DNA from: Dehalococcoidia bacterium | GTDB lineage: Bacteria; Chloroflexota; Dehalococcoidia; Lucifugimonadales; UBA3495 | Length of the DNA: 18,815 nucleotides | NCBI GenBank assembly: GCA_003523055.1 | Contig: DPHC01000024.1 | Coordinates: 8,684 to 27,498 of the forward strand | Direction of reading: 5' to 3' | Shown here: positions 1 through 8,221 of the stretch, in pieces | How positions within the stretch are numbered: the stretch's first letter is position 1 | How the letters are laid out: each line of letters starts with the position of its first letter | The notes under the pieces: model-generated | What the model was told of the DNA's origin: nothing | The model's input: the letters and a program-made list of their open reading frames with translations, nothing else | Databases searched by the model: none | Translations under genes and position numbers: made by a program

Positions 1-2016
1 GGAGTTGTCGAAGACCGCCATGATCCTCTTTATCTTGGTAGATGTAAAGTTCGAGTTTTAGGTTGGAATACAGAAGAAAAGGTACATCAACCTACAGATA
101 CATTACCTTGGGCATATCCTGTATCACCTATTACCTCTGCTAGTCAAACAGGAGTAGGAACAACTCCATTGGGTCCTGTAGAAGGAACATGGGTATTAGG
201 ATTTTATAGAGACGGAGAAAATGCACAGGAGCCAATGTTTTTTGGAACATTTGGAGGTATTCCTGAAATAGATGCTAAGGGTAGTAATTTACAGAAAGGT
301 TTTTTTGATCCAAGATTACCAGAAGGTGATAAAAACCTATTTGGACATCCTGATTTTCCTGATGAACTTGGCTCGCGTCAATTAAATTTTAATATGACTA
401 GTAGAGATGCCCAACAGTCAGTTCCTAGAGAGCCTGCTTCAATTGTACATAATGCTACTCCAGATCCGACCCAGCATCCACAAGATTTAAAAATATCAGA
501 AAGTGTTTTACTTAAACAAGGAGCAAAAGCTACAACTCATGAAGCACATGTAAAAGGTGAATATTCTAATTTTCCTGTAACACAATTAATTAGTTCCCCT
601 GCTACCTCAAATCCAGCATTTACTGTTAAAGTAGTAGAAAATCCTGTTAGGTCTACTTTTCCGGATACAGGTTTATCTCCGTTAGATAAGAATATTCCTG
701 AATCGTTAATTTCGACTACAAGAAATTTAAATTACCTTAAAGAGCCTACTACGAATAGACTAGCTCGGGGAATGCGAGGAAACTCCAATTATACCGATCC
801 CTGGATTTCTGGAATTGTACATGAAAAAGTTCTTAATCGACAACAAGGACAAATAAACATTACATGTGCATCAGGGCGTACTTGGTCAGAACCTATGCCC
901 GCTTGGGCCGCATTATATCCTTATAATCATGTTCATCAAACAGAAAGTGGACATATTATTGAAATGGATGATACGCCGGGACATGAAAGACTACATTGGT
1001 ATCATCGTACAGGAACTTTTACAGAAATTCATCAAGTAGGAATTAAAGTAGATAAAATAGTTAATGATTATTATAATATTATTTTAGGAGGACGATTTAC
1101 CCATGTTGAATTGGGAGATTGTGAAACTATTGATGGTAAACAAGAAGTTTATGTTAAAGGGAACAAACATGACAAAATAGGAAGTTCTTATTTGATTTCA
1201 ATGGGTGCCGGAGCTTTTAATCTTGAGAATCCTGGAAATGATGTTATTGTTAATAGCGGTAATACAAATATAAAAGCTTCAAATAAAATTGATTTGAATT
1301 CGACACATTTTTATCGCTATGCAAAACACGCTCATAATACCACAGAAGGAGAACAATTAGATAAGATAGGTGGTACGTGGAAAATGGTGAACACAGGATC
1401 TATAAGTCTTAATACTACGGGTTCTTTCAGTAATCAAGCAGGTGCCTCATATGCTATTAATGCTACAGATTCCATATTTCAAACTGTTCAAGGAATATTG
1501 CCGGCCGCATCATTCGGTTATGCGCATAAAACAACTGCAACGGCAGGTAGGATAGGAATAGAATCTGTTGAGCCACTTCTTTCAGGAGGTATAGAATTAT
1601 TTTTGGGACCAGATGGTCTTGCATCTGAGATATCAATGTTACCTCCTGGTGATATTGTAATAAAATCAACTACGGGTCCGGATGGAATTGCTGGATCTGC
1701 ATTACTAGGAAATGTCAGCTGGGAAACTTTAGGTGGAAGTATTAAAGAATCAAGTTTATTATCTTCATTTGAATTAACTCCTGATGGCGCAGCAAAAACT
1801 CAAGGATTATTAGGAGAAGTTAGTATAGGTAGTTCAGGTAAAATTAAAGTTCAAGGTTTAATAATTACCTTAAAAGAGTTTATGGATGAGATAATAGATA
1901 TTGTAACAGAGCATACACATCCTAGTGGATCAGGGCCAACGGGGCCACCAATGCCACCGGCATCAGTAAAATTAAATTTATTAAAATCTTTAAAAGTTGG
2001 ACAGAGTTTCGAATAA
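1..2016 (+). CDS. gp5: gp5-like baseplate hub/spike protein, 5' end outside the window, lysozyme domain absent
   Basis: Central baseplate spike that would pierce the host envelope when the tail contracts. The reading frame is open from base 1, so the start lies upstream; 671 codons are visible. Residues 1-95 look like the gp5/VgrG OB fold, with GVVEDRHDPLYLGRCKVRV at 1-19 and LPWAYP at 35-40. Residues 306-343 carry the VgrG-type block TESGHIIEMDDTPGHERL followed by HRTGTF. A Gly/Ser/Asn-rich repetitive stalk follows, fitting a trimeric beta-helix. Near the end, EHTHPSGSGPTGPP gives an HxH pair (H638, H640), which in other phage spikes coordinates a metal at the tip. T4 gp5 has a lysozyme domain between OB fold and stalk. 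Here residues 100-300 show no lysozyme-like sequence. Function as hub/spike is well supported by family features; the missing muramidase is a reading by eye. Confidence 0.87.
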   Translation, partial: GVVEDRHDPLYLGRCKVRVLGWNTEEKVHQPTDTLPWAYPVSPITSASQTGVGTTPLGPVEGTWVLGFYRDGENAQEPMFFGTFGGIPEIDAKGSNLQKGFFDPRLPEGDKNLFGHPDFPDELGSRQLNFNMTSRDAQQSVPREPASIVHNATPDPTQHPQDLKISESVLLKQGAKATTHEAHVKGEYSNFPVTQLISSPATSNPAFTVKVVENPVRSTFPDTGLSPLDKNIPESLISTTRNLNYLKEPTTNRLARGMRGNSNYTDPWISGIVHEKVLNRQQGQINITCASGRTWSEPMPAWAALYPYNHVHQTESGHIIEMDDTPGHERLHWYHRTGTFTEIHQVGIKVDKIVNDYYNIILGGRFTHVELGDCETIDGKQEVYVKGNKHDKIGSSYLISMGAGAFNLENPGNDVIVNSGNTNIKASNKIDLNSTHFYRYAKHAHNTTEGEQLDKIGGTWKMVNTGSISLNTTGSFSNQAGASYAINATDSIFQTVQGILPAASFGYAHKTTATAGRIGIESVEPLLSGGIELFLGPDGLASEISMLPPGDIVIKSTTGPDGIAGSALLGNVSWETLGGSIKESSLLSSFELTPDGAAKTQGLLGEVSIGSSGKIKVQGLIITLKEFMDEIIDIVTEHTHPSGSGPTGPPMPPASVKLNLLKSLKVGQSFE

Positions 2017-2489
2017 TGGCACTAGTACCAAGTATAATGAAAACAGAATTAGGAATGTCTTTTATGCAGCATCCCGCAATACCTCTAACCCCAGGACAAA
2101 ATATAACAAAAGCATTTAAAAATTATTTGTCTATGTCGATGAATGCCGGAGGACAACCGTTTGCTACTGTTATGCCAGAGCCATTTGGAGTAAATATCGG
2201 CCAAATTTTTCAAGGACAATTACCTGTAGGTGTTAGTATAGGTCAAGCAATAGGAACACAATTAACTTCTATGTCAATGACATATATGAGCACATTTCAG
2301 ATTGGCCCGCCGGTTACTCCACCATCTCATATACCTGCGTTAATGAAGATGTTTTCGGAGCAACCAGCTTCAGGAATGGAATTCGGCCAAAACCTTGGAG
2401 GTGTTTTAGCAGATTGGGTAAAAACTTGGGTAGTAAGTGGGTTGCTTCCCGGTACACCGCCAGTACCATTTTCTGGACCTTTATCATAG
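2016..2489 (+). CDS. hypothetical protein, probable baseplate/tail accessory (157 aa)
   Basis: I do not recognise the family. The ATG overlaps the upstream stop by one base (TAATG), so translation is probably coupled to the gp5-like gene; no strong Shine-Dalgarno is visible. The protein is rich in Gly, Met, Pro and Ser with few charged residues. Its middle holds two similar short stretches, GVNIGQIFQGQL and GVSIGQAIGTQL (near residues 58-83), suggesting an internal duplication. There is no signal peptide and no obvious single transmembrane helix. The position directly after the spike gene would suit a spike-tip or hub partner, but I see no PAAR-type signature, so that role is only a possibility. 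The end is Pro/Gly-rich and probably extended. The gene itself is secure because of the coupling and its fit in the operon. Confidence 0.8.
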   Translation: MALVPSIMKTELGMSFMQHPAIPLTPGQNITKAFKNYLSMSMNAGGQPFATVMPEPFGVNIGQIFQGQLPVGVSIGQAIGTQLTSMSMTYMSTFQIGPPVTPPSHIPALMKMFSEQPASGMEFGQNLGGVLADWVKTWVVSGLLPGTPPVPFSGPLS

Positions 2490-2498
2490 AGAGAAATT

Positions 2499-5423
2499 AT
2501 GGCAGGAGCAATACAAAAAGAAATCGGTGACATTGTATCAGAATTAGAATCTTCACCAAATAATCATTTACTTGCACGTGAAGGTATTTTAGATTCTATT
2601 ACTTTGACAAGAGAATTCGCTCAAACCATGCTGAATGCTGTTTGTGAACAATTTACTTCTAGTACTTTTTCCATTTTTCTTCAATTGGAAGATAGTACCG
2701 ATACTCTACTTCTAGATGATACAAATTTAGTTACTCCTAATACATCCACCATGGGTGAGGTATTAATGGAAGCATCAGTCACAAATGCAAGTTATTCTCT
2801 CGCTACAATATGTGAAAGACTTGCACGACAAAGAGCAATATGTTATGGGGCAAGAGATATACAAACTGCTTTTAAGAAATTCATTTTTCCAACATATGAG
2901 GTTGTAAATGGTGCCTTAGGACTTACTGAACCAAATACATCTTTTATGGGACTTGCAGCATCTCAGATTTTAGATGAGTATCAAATCACACTAAGTACTA
3001 CTCCGGGTACAACACAAACAGAGGGTAGTAATACTTTTAGTACTTATGTTGGAGATTATTATCTTGTGAGGTCAAGAGTAGATGGTGAATTAGTAGATGT
3101 TACTGAAAATATTGCTCCATATACAACACCTGATGCAGAGATAGTTTTTGGTAATACTATAACTTGGGGAGGTGATGTATCGGGAGAAGCGGCGGCTAAT
3201 ACTTGGAATTATAATTGGGCAAAAGCGAATATTGCTACAGTAAATATAATTAATGCAGGAGCATTTAATGAATTGACTACTCTAACATTAGATGATCATT
3301 TAACTCCAGGAAGTAATAATAATTATACTCCTGTGGGACCTTCATTTGGAGGAACACATTATTTAAAACGACATGAAGATTCTGTAAATACATTCACTAT
3401 TACAGGAACAGCTACAGCTAATACACAAGAAATTACTGAGGTTTCAGATGAAGACATGGCAAAAGTAAAACATGGAGATGTAATAACTTCATCAAATCTT
3501 CCAATTGGTTATTATGGCCCGACAAAGATACTCGCCGCGAAAGCAGCAGAAAATAAAATTAGACTTAGTGATTTAGTTTATGATATAGGTACAGTAACAC
3601 AAGAAATGAATACTGTAACTTTAACAGGAGGAACTTTTCCGTTAACAACAGGAATTGATGGAGCTGTTATTACTTTTCCAGGCGGAGGAGGTACAATAGT
3701 TAGCCGACCGAGTGGTATTAAATTAGAACTTTCAACTTCTTCAAATGTTTATACACAACAAGCATATTCTATAACGTATGGAGGAAAATCAGAATCAAAC
3801 GGTGTAATAACTTATACAATTAATAGTGTTCCTTTCAGTCATGCAAAAAATGATATTTTTTGTCAAGTTAAAATAACTGCAGAAGGAATAGTTAAAAATG
3901 ATAATTGGAAACCTATTGGTGATGGTGTAGGAGGTTATAGTGGTACAGATGAGGGACCTGATGATACGTTAACTGCTAATACTTCTCAATTTATTGGCCT
4001 TTTAGGATTTTATGATCCTAATAACGGTTCTGCTAATGCAACTAATGATTTAACAAAAGCGGCCAGAGATGATTTTTCATCTTTAGGTAAAGAATATAAT
4101 GAGATATATTATCCTTATGTAGAATTAAATCCTTTTAAACCTGCTATAGGACCTACTAATAAATCTTATGCCGTAGAGAATGGTGAACTTACAGGAACAC
4201 AACCTCCGGCATTGGGTGATCAAGATGCCTATTCAGGAAGATATATTCGTTGGGATAATAAGAGAGCGGACGCAAGTGGTGCATTACCGGAACATAGGTA
4301 TTATACAGACAGTGCTGAAAAATTTTATTATGAATTACCTGCTAATGCAGGATATACTTCTGGAACTAGTTCTGTTGCAAACTGGCCAATGCCAGCTGAA
4401 GGAGAACCCCCTCATGCTATTGATAAATCAGGATTATCGGGTGTTGTTACTAGAATACAATCAACAACAGTTTCTTGTGATGGAGTATCAATTGGAGTTG
4501 GGGCGGCTGGAACTATACCAGTAGATGATAATACAACTACTCCTAGTTTAAGTGGAACAACCTGGCCATATAATGACACACCCTCTGCGGGACAGACTAT
4601 AGGACATTATTATACAAAGGGTGCAAATAATTACATTTATGATAATCATTATAGAATTAATACTGTAACTGTAAATAGTGGATCTAATACTTGGGTGGCT
4701 ACTACTCGTACAGATGTATCAGCATTTGTGTGTCGATATAATTTTGCACAAAAACACATATATGAGTCGGGAGGTAATGCAAATACTACAATGAATGCCG
4801 ATGTACAGTTTATACGTGATACAGTCGGTGATTTACAATCAATTGTTTCTTTTCGTGATCCTATAATTTCGGGAGCTGAAGCAGGAGGTAGTGGAATATC
4901 TGATGCAGATTTTGATACTTATTTGGCTACAGAGCCATACGGAGATTTAGCGTCACTATCAACATCATTGACAAATTACCGTAATGCTCTTGTTGCTCAA
5001 GGCAGAACAGGGCAAAATAACGGTAATTCTGGAAAAGGAACAGCAATTACTTATTCCAATTCTGAATGGAGCTCTTTTCATACTGAGGTGGGAACATTCG
5101 GTAGTAATTGTGGAAAAAGAGTAGCAGAAATAGATGCACGTATTGGTGTTCCAACCCGTGCAGGAACAAGAGCACAAGGACAAGGAGTGCCACCCGCAAT
5201 TTATGTATCTGGAATTCCTTCATCGAACACGACTGGTGGCCAAGTCCCTTATGGTAAATCCCTTTACAATAATGTTAATCATTTATTGGGGAAAGATATT
5301 GATCTATTAGGAAAATTGATTGGAGATGTTCAATCATTGAGCTCATTAATTGATTTAGTGAAAAAGGCAAGAAATAAATTTGAAATTTATAATGGTAGAG
5401 ATAAGGAGTATAGTGATGTCTAA
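2499..5423 (+). CDS. large virion structural protein of unknown function (974 aa) with one shared beta module
   Basis: No T4 counterpart is recognised. It starts 9 nt after the preceding stop, with a modest purine-rich AGAGAGAA upstream. The first 150 residues look helical (for example FAQTMLNAVCEQF and LATICERLARQRAICYG). The middle, residues 180-750, is rich in Thr, Asn, Gly and Tyr, typical of beta-rich phage structural proteins. Residues 364-429 form one copy of a module beginning GTVTQ and ending YSITYGG, also present in the giant protein at 10109-18052. The last 60 residues return to helix (LLGKDIDLLGKLIGDVQSLS). Its location between hub and wedge genes and its composition suggest a tail or baseplate component, by inference. 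Its last 8 bases overlap the next small gene. Confidence 0.85.
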   Translation: MAGAIQKEIGDIVSELESSPNNHLLAREGILDSITLTREFAQTMLNAVCEQFTSSTFSIFLQLEDSTDTLLLDDTNLVTPNTSTMGEVLMEASVTNASYSLATICERLARQRAICYGARDIQTAFKKFIFPTYEVVNGALGLTEPNTSFMGLAASQILDEYQITLSTTPGTTQTEGSNTFSTYVGDYYLVRSRVDGELVDVTENIAPYTTPDAEIVFGNTITWGGDVSGEAAANTWNYNWAKANIATVNIINAGAFNELTTLTLDDHLTPGSNNNYTPVGPSFGGTHYLKRHEDSVNTFTITGTATANTQEITEVSDEDMAKVKHGDVITSSNLPIGYYGPTKILAAKAAENKIRLSDLVYDIGTVTQEMNTVTLTGGTFPLTTGIDGAVITFPGGGGTIVSRPSGIKLELSTSSNVYTQQAYSITYGGKSESNGVITYTINSVPFSHAKNDIFCQVKITAEGIVKNDNWKPIGDGVGGYSGTDEGPDDTLTANTSQFIGLLGFYDPNNGSANATNDLTKAARDDFSSLGKEYNEIYYPYVELNPFKPAIGPTNKSYAVENGELTGTQPPALGDQDAYSGRYIRWDNKRADASGALPEHRYYTDSAEKFYYELPANAGYTSGTSSVANWPMPAEGEPPHAIDKSGLSGVVTRIQSTTVSCDGVSIGVGAAGTIPVDDNTTTPSLSGTTWPYNDTPSAGQTIGHYYTKGANNYIYDNHYRINTVTVNSGSNTWVATTRTDVSAFVCRYNFAQKHIYESGGNANTTMNADVQFIRDTVGDLQSIVSFRDPIISGAEAGGSGISDADFDTYLATEPYGDLASLSTSLTNYRNALVAQGRTGQNNGNSGKGTAITYSNSEWSSFHTEVGTFGSNCGKRVAEIDARIGVPTRAGTRAQGQGVPPAIYVSGIPSSNTTGGQVPYGKSLYNNVNHLLGKDIDLLGKLIGDVQSLSSLIDLVKKARNKFEIYNGRDKEYSDV
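3588..3785 (+). repeat. beta module copy in the 974-aa protein (residues 364-429)
   Basis: A 66-residue unit beginning GTVTQ, with TVTLTGGTFP in the middle and YSITYGG at the end. It is the same pattern as the three copies in the giant protein, and closest to the one at 12485-12679 (GTVTQ, VLTLSGGTFP, YTLTYGA). The two share 13 identical bases, acagtaacacaag, at 3590-3602 and 12488-12500. Confidence 0.75.
5403..5408 (+). promoter_or_regulatory. ribosome binding site deciding the start of the 59-aa gene
   Basis: AAGGAG lies 7 bases before the ATG at 5416 and inside the end of the 974-aa gene. It selects this ATG over the in-frame TTG at 5380. Confidence 0.75.
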
Positions 5424-5595
5424 GAAAGCACCTGAATGGCAAAACGCAAACCCTGAACGAACAGATATGAAAGATGCATTAAATAAGACGAAAAAATTAA
5501 CTGAAATGTATCTGGTAATTCTCAAAGAAAGAAAACTACATTGGGAAGCACATTTAGCAGCTGAAGCTGAAAAGGAAAAGGAAAACAATGGCTGA
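5416..5595 (+). CDS. small charged helical protein (59 aa)
   Basis: A 59-residue protein starting at the ATG at 5416, chosen because AAGGAG lies at 5403-5408, seven bases upstream. An in-frame TTG at 5380 would add 12 residues but lies inside the previous gene and is less likely. The gene overlaps its neighbour on each side by 8 bases (ATGTCTAA at the start, ATGGCTGA at the end), so all three genes are probably translationally coupled. After an extended start (APEWQNANPERTD) the rest is predicted helical and highly charged, ending in EAEKEKENNG. No membrane segment, cysteine pair or known motif is visible. It may be an assembly chaperone or a small structural partner of the flanking proteins; this is inference from position only. 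Confidence 0.72.
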   Translation: MSKKAPEWQNANPERTDMKDALNKTKKLTEMYLVILKERKLHWEAHLAAEAEKEKENNG

Positions 5596-7786
5596 AAAAT
5601 TTGGTTTTGATACTGCAACAGGAACATTTAAACAGGGTGGAGTAGAATATGTGTTGGACAAGAGCAAAATCGATGCATTAACAGCCTCAGAAGCCGGGCT
5701 TACTCCAGAATGGAAAAAATGGACAATTGCAGATGCAGGTTCAATTAAGCATATTGCCACAACTGCAAAAGAATTGGCTGAAGGTATGAGTACTGCTTCA
5801 GATTTCGCGACAACTGCTATGAAGATAGTAAAAGTGATTTCAGAATTACAATCAGCTAATCCATTTTTGAAGGCCTTAGAAATACTCGCAGATGAAACAA
5901 TTAAAGCAATTCAAGATTTGAAAAATGCTGGATATTTTTATCTTTATGTCGATCCTTATTGGAAGAAAAATGTCCAAACCAAAAATATAAAAACTTATGG
6001 TTTTGAAATATTGAGAGACCAGTCCGGCCGGGAATTATATTGGAATCCTACAGTTAATAATGCAGAAGGGACAACGACACATAAGGCTAATGTGCCGCGT
6101 AGAACGCAGAAAGACTATGAACCAAAACTAGCAATGCCACGAAAATTGGTGGCCGGAGGATGGAATCCTTATTTCAGGAAGTGGGATACTCCTGATCCAT
6201 TTTTAAAAATGACACCTTTTCCACAATATAGTGCAACGCAAGTGTTGGAAACTATGGCAGAAGCATTAAATGATGAAGGAGATGTTCCTAAATATAAAAC
6301 AAATCAGTTGTCGGGCCCACCTTTGATAAATCCGGCAAAGGGAGAAATAGTATATGATGAAGACGGTGAGCCTTTTTCTGATTGGGATCCTAGTGTTAAA
6401 GAATATAGATTAGCGTTATATAATGTAGGACCATCACACGCAAACTATCAAGGTCTTACTGACGCTGATTGGAAAGCTGATAGAATACAACTTAATAGTC
6501 GCCAATGGTCAGGTAGACCAAATTTAAAAGGTAGTAAACTAAGTGGTGTCAGTTCTTCTGCTATAGTAATGCTTATAGCTGCACCTTCATATCAAGTATT
6601 TGTAGAAAGCTTTTTCGAATTTGCTAAACTTTTTGAAGAGATACCGGAATTTATGGAATCTGTTGGTGGAACCATTATGGATGCTTATAACGAATGGGGA
6701 AATCCTCCAACTCAATTACTAAACTTGACTATGTGTGATTCAAAATTTGGATTATTTGCTGAGGGAGATGTTATAAGAGGAATCCATTTTGGAGGATTAG
6801 GTAAAATATTAAAAGTTCATAGCACAGAAGACACTTCAATTGTTTCTACTGTTTTAACTACAGAAACAGCTGATATGGGAGATACAAGAGAAAGATTAAG
6901 AGAAGAAAATATGAATGCAGATGGACGTTTTCAGGATATGTTAGTAGAAATAAAACCCATTCCTACTAAAGAGGCGGATGGTGTGGAAGATTGGACCAAA
7001 AATGATGCTGTTCGTGAACAAGCTATTTACGGTCATTGGGGAGTCGGAAAAGAAAAACAGGCAAATTATATGACTAAGGGTGTAGAAACTTTTCAGTTGC
7101 CGGGCCCGCCCGACGCAGTGACGAGAAGAGGAAGCGGGGAAGCGAGGGGAACAGCGACAGATGAAGCGGCTAGGAGAGAGAAACAACCACTAAGAGTATA
7201 TCCAAAATATGGTACAGTATCGAGCCAAAAATTATCTGTGCCAATGGAGTCCATAGAACCTAATTTTAAAAGTATTCAAGTAGGTGAACTTGTTCCAATG
7301 TGGAATGAATTTTTTGAGAATATAGAAAATTTTGTAGTAATGGTTAAAGGATATACCGCCACATCAAGTAAATTTATTCAAGACATTATTGGTGTGCTCC
7401 AAGGATTGATAACAGATTTAGAAAAGATGATTGCAACTATTGAGAAATTTTTAAAATTCTTTGAGGTAGATTTATCTAACGCTGGAATATATGCTCTTCA
7501 TATAGAAAAACAGAAGAATGGTAACTCTGGGTTGGCAGCTGCGATAACAGGTTCGACAGGATTACCTTCTAATTTAGGTTATGCTGCCGGTGTTTTATTT
7601 GTAGGAGTGGAAGTTCTTGGATTTAACGCTATTGATAGGTTAGCACCGATATTAATAGGATCGATAGAGAATAAGAGAATTGCAGGAAAAGTACAAGCAG
7701 GAGTAGGAACTGTTTCGTTCGGTGGAGATGCCGGATCAGGAGGACTAGACTATACAGATTCCGATGATTTAGATCCTCACACATAA
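5588..7786 (+). CDS. virion structural protein of unknown function (732 aa) with a GC-rich insert
   Basis: Start at the ATG at 5588, preceded by a purine-rich AAGGAAAAGGAAAA stretch and overlapping the previous gene by 8 bases. The N-terminal 120 residues look like amphipathic helices (TTAKELAEG, MKIVKVISELQ). The central part is mixed and rich in Trp, Pro and Tyr (GGWNPYFRKWDTPDPF). Residues 505-531 are an Arg/Gly/Ala/Glu-rich segment encoded by DNA far richer in GC than its surroundings. Residues 550-640 are again helical (QDIIGVLQGLITDLEKMIAT), followed by YALHIEKQKNGNSG and a Gly-rich block, and the tail is acidic (DYTDSDDLDPHT). I recognise no enzymatic motif. Placement just before gp25 and tight coupling favour a baseplate or tail-associated structural role. 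Confidence 0.84.
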   Translation: MAEKFGFDTATGTFKQGGVEYVLDKSKIDALTASEAGLTPEWKKWTIADAGSIKHIATTAKELAEGMSTASDFATTAMKIVKVISELQSANPFLKALEILADETIKAIQDLKNAGYFYLYVDPYWKKNVQTKNIKTYGFEILRDQSGRELYWNPTVNNAEGTTTHKANVPRRTQKDYEPKLAMPRKLVAGGWNPYFRKWDTPDPFLKMTPFPQYSATQVLETMAEALNDEGDVPKYKTNQLSGPPLINPAKGEIVYDEDGEPFSDWDPSVKEYRLALYNVGPSHANYQGLTDADWKADRIQLNSRQWSGRPNLKGSKLSGVSSSAIVMLIAAPSYQVFVESFFEFAKLFEEIPEFMESVGGTIMDAYNEWGNPPTQLLNLTMCDSKFGLFAEGDVIRGIHFGGLGKILKVHSTEDTSIVSTVLTTETADMGDTRERLREENMNADGRFQDMLVEIKPIPTKEADGVEDWTKNDAVREQAIYGHWGVGKEKQANYMTKGVETFQLPGPPDAVTRRGSGEARGTATDEAARREKQPLRVYPKYGTVSSQKLSVPMESIEPNFKSIQVGELVPMWNEFFENIENFVVMVKGYTATSSKFIQDIIGVLQGLITDLEKMIATIEKFLKFFEVDLSNAGIYALHIEKQKNGNSGLAAAITGSTGLPSNLGYAAGVLFVGVEVLGFNAIDRLAPILIGSIENKRIAGKVQAGVGTVSFGGDAGSGGLDYTDSDDLDPHT
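7100..7177 (+). other. GC-rich in-frame island within the 732-aa gene
   Basis: By direct count 53 of the 80 bases at 7101-7180 are G or C (66%), against 16 of 60 (27%) at 7321-7380. It encodes residues 505-531, rich in Arg, Ala, Gly and Glu, with GC-ending codons (CCG, GGC, GTG, ACG, GCG, AGC) otherwise rare here. The frame is kept on both sides. It is probably a disordered linker of foreign or unusual origin. Confidence 0.8.
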
Positions 7787-7822
7787 TGACATTGGTTTTA
7801 ACTAAATAATACAGAGGTAAAT

Positions 7823-8215
7823 ATGGCCACAACACACGGAAAAGAATACGTAGATTTTGATATGGACATGACAAGTCATCCTGCACATGGTGATCTAGTA
7901 CAAGTTAAAAAAAATAATGTTATTAATAGGTCAATCAATAATATAGTAAAAACAAGTCCGTATGAAAGATTATTTCAACCTGATATACAAGGAGGAATAT
8001 CTAATCTTTTATTCGAAAATTTTGGATCCTTAACAGATTCAAGATTAGCGAGTGCAATAAAACATGCTATTGACACATATGAACCAAGAGCAATTGTACA
8101 AAAGGTAGAGATTATTCGCATGGAAGAAGACAATGCATATCAAATTTATATAGAATATCAACCAGACAATAGTTCAGAAACGGCATCAACTGAAGTCTAT
8201 TTGGAAAGGACATAG
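7823..8215 (+). CDS. gp25: gp25-like baseplate wedge subunit (130 aa)
   Basis: GPW/gp25-family wedge protein, which in contractile tails joins the gp6-centred wedge and helps connect baseplate to sheath. The length (130 aa) matches T4 gp25 (132 aa). Family features visible are an N-terminal extended stretch, VINRSINNIVKTSPYERLF with the conserved Arg-Ser and the Glu of SPYE, then GGISNLLFE, and IDTYEPRA about 30 residues later. The C-terminus is a beta strand region ending VYLERT. GAGG at 7814-7817 lies 5 bases before the ATG. Gene 25 directly precedes gene 6 (6-nt gap), unlike T4, where the two are in separate clusters. An A8 run at 7907-7914 lies within the gene but the frame continues normally. 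The old lysozyme label for gp25 is not supported by anything seen here. Confidence 0.93.
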   Translation: MATTHGKEYVDFDMDMTSHPAHGDLVQVKKNNVINRSINNIVKTSPYERLFQPDIQGGISNLLFENFGSLTDSRLASAIKHAIDTYEPRAIVQKVEIIRMEEDNAYQIYIEYQPDNSSETASTEVYLERT

Positions 8216-8221
8216 GACGAC

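Noticed and set aside
169..171. TTG as a possible start for the gp5-like gene
   Set aside because: The frame is open to base 1 and the upstream codons encode the conserved OB-fold sequence, so the start is outside the window.
2016..2489. PAAR-type spike cap directly after the gp5-like gene
   Set aside because: The position fits, but the protein lacks the regular Pro-Ala-Ala-Arg/Gly and His/Cys metal-binding pattern of PAAR caps.
4180..4524. 114-codon plus-strand frame inside the 974-aa gene
   Set aside because: It is out of frame with a well-supported gene and its composition looks like a frame-shifted shadow.
7801..7808. ACTAAATA before gp25 as a second late promoter
   Set aside because: It matches TATAAATA at only 6 of 8 positions and ends 14 bases before the ATG, leaving little room for a leader with a ribosome binding site. 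It might still be a variant element.
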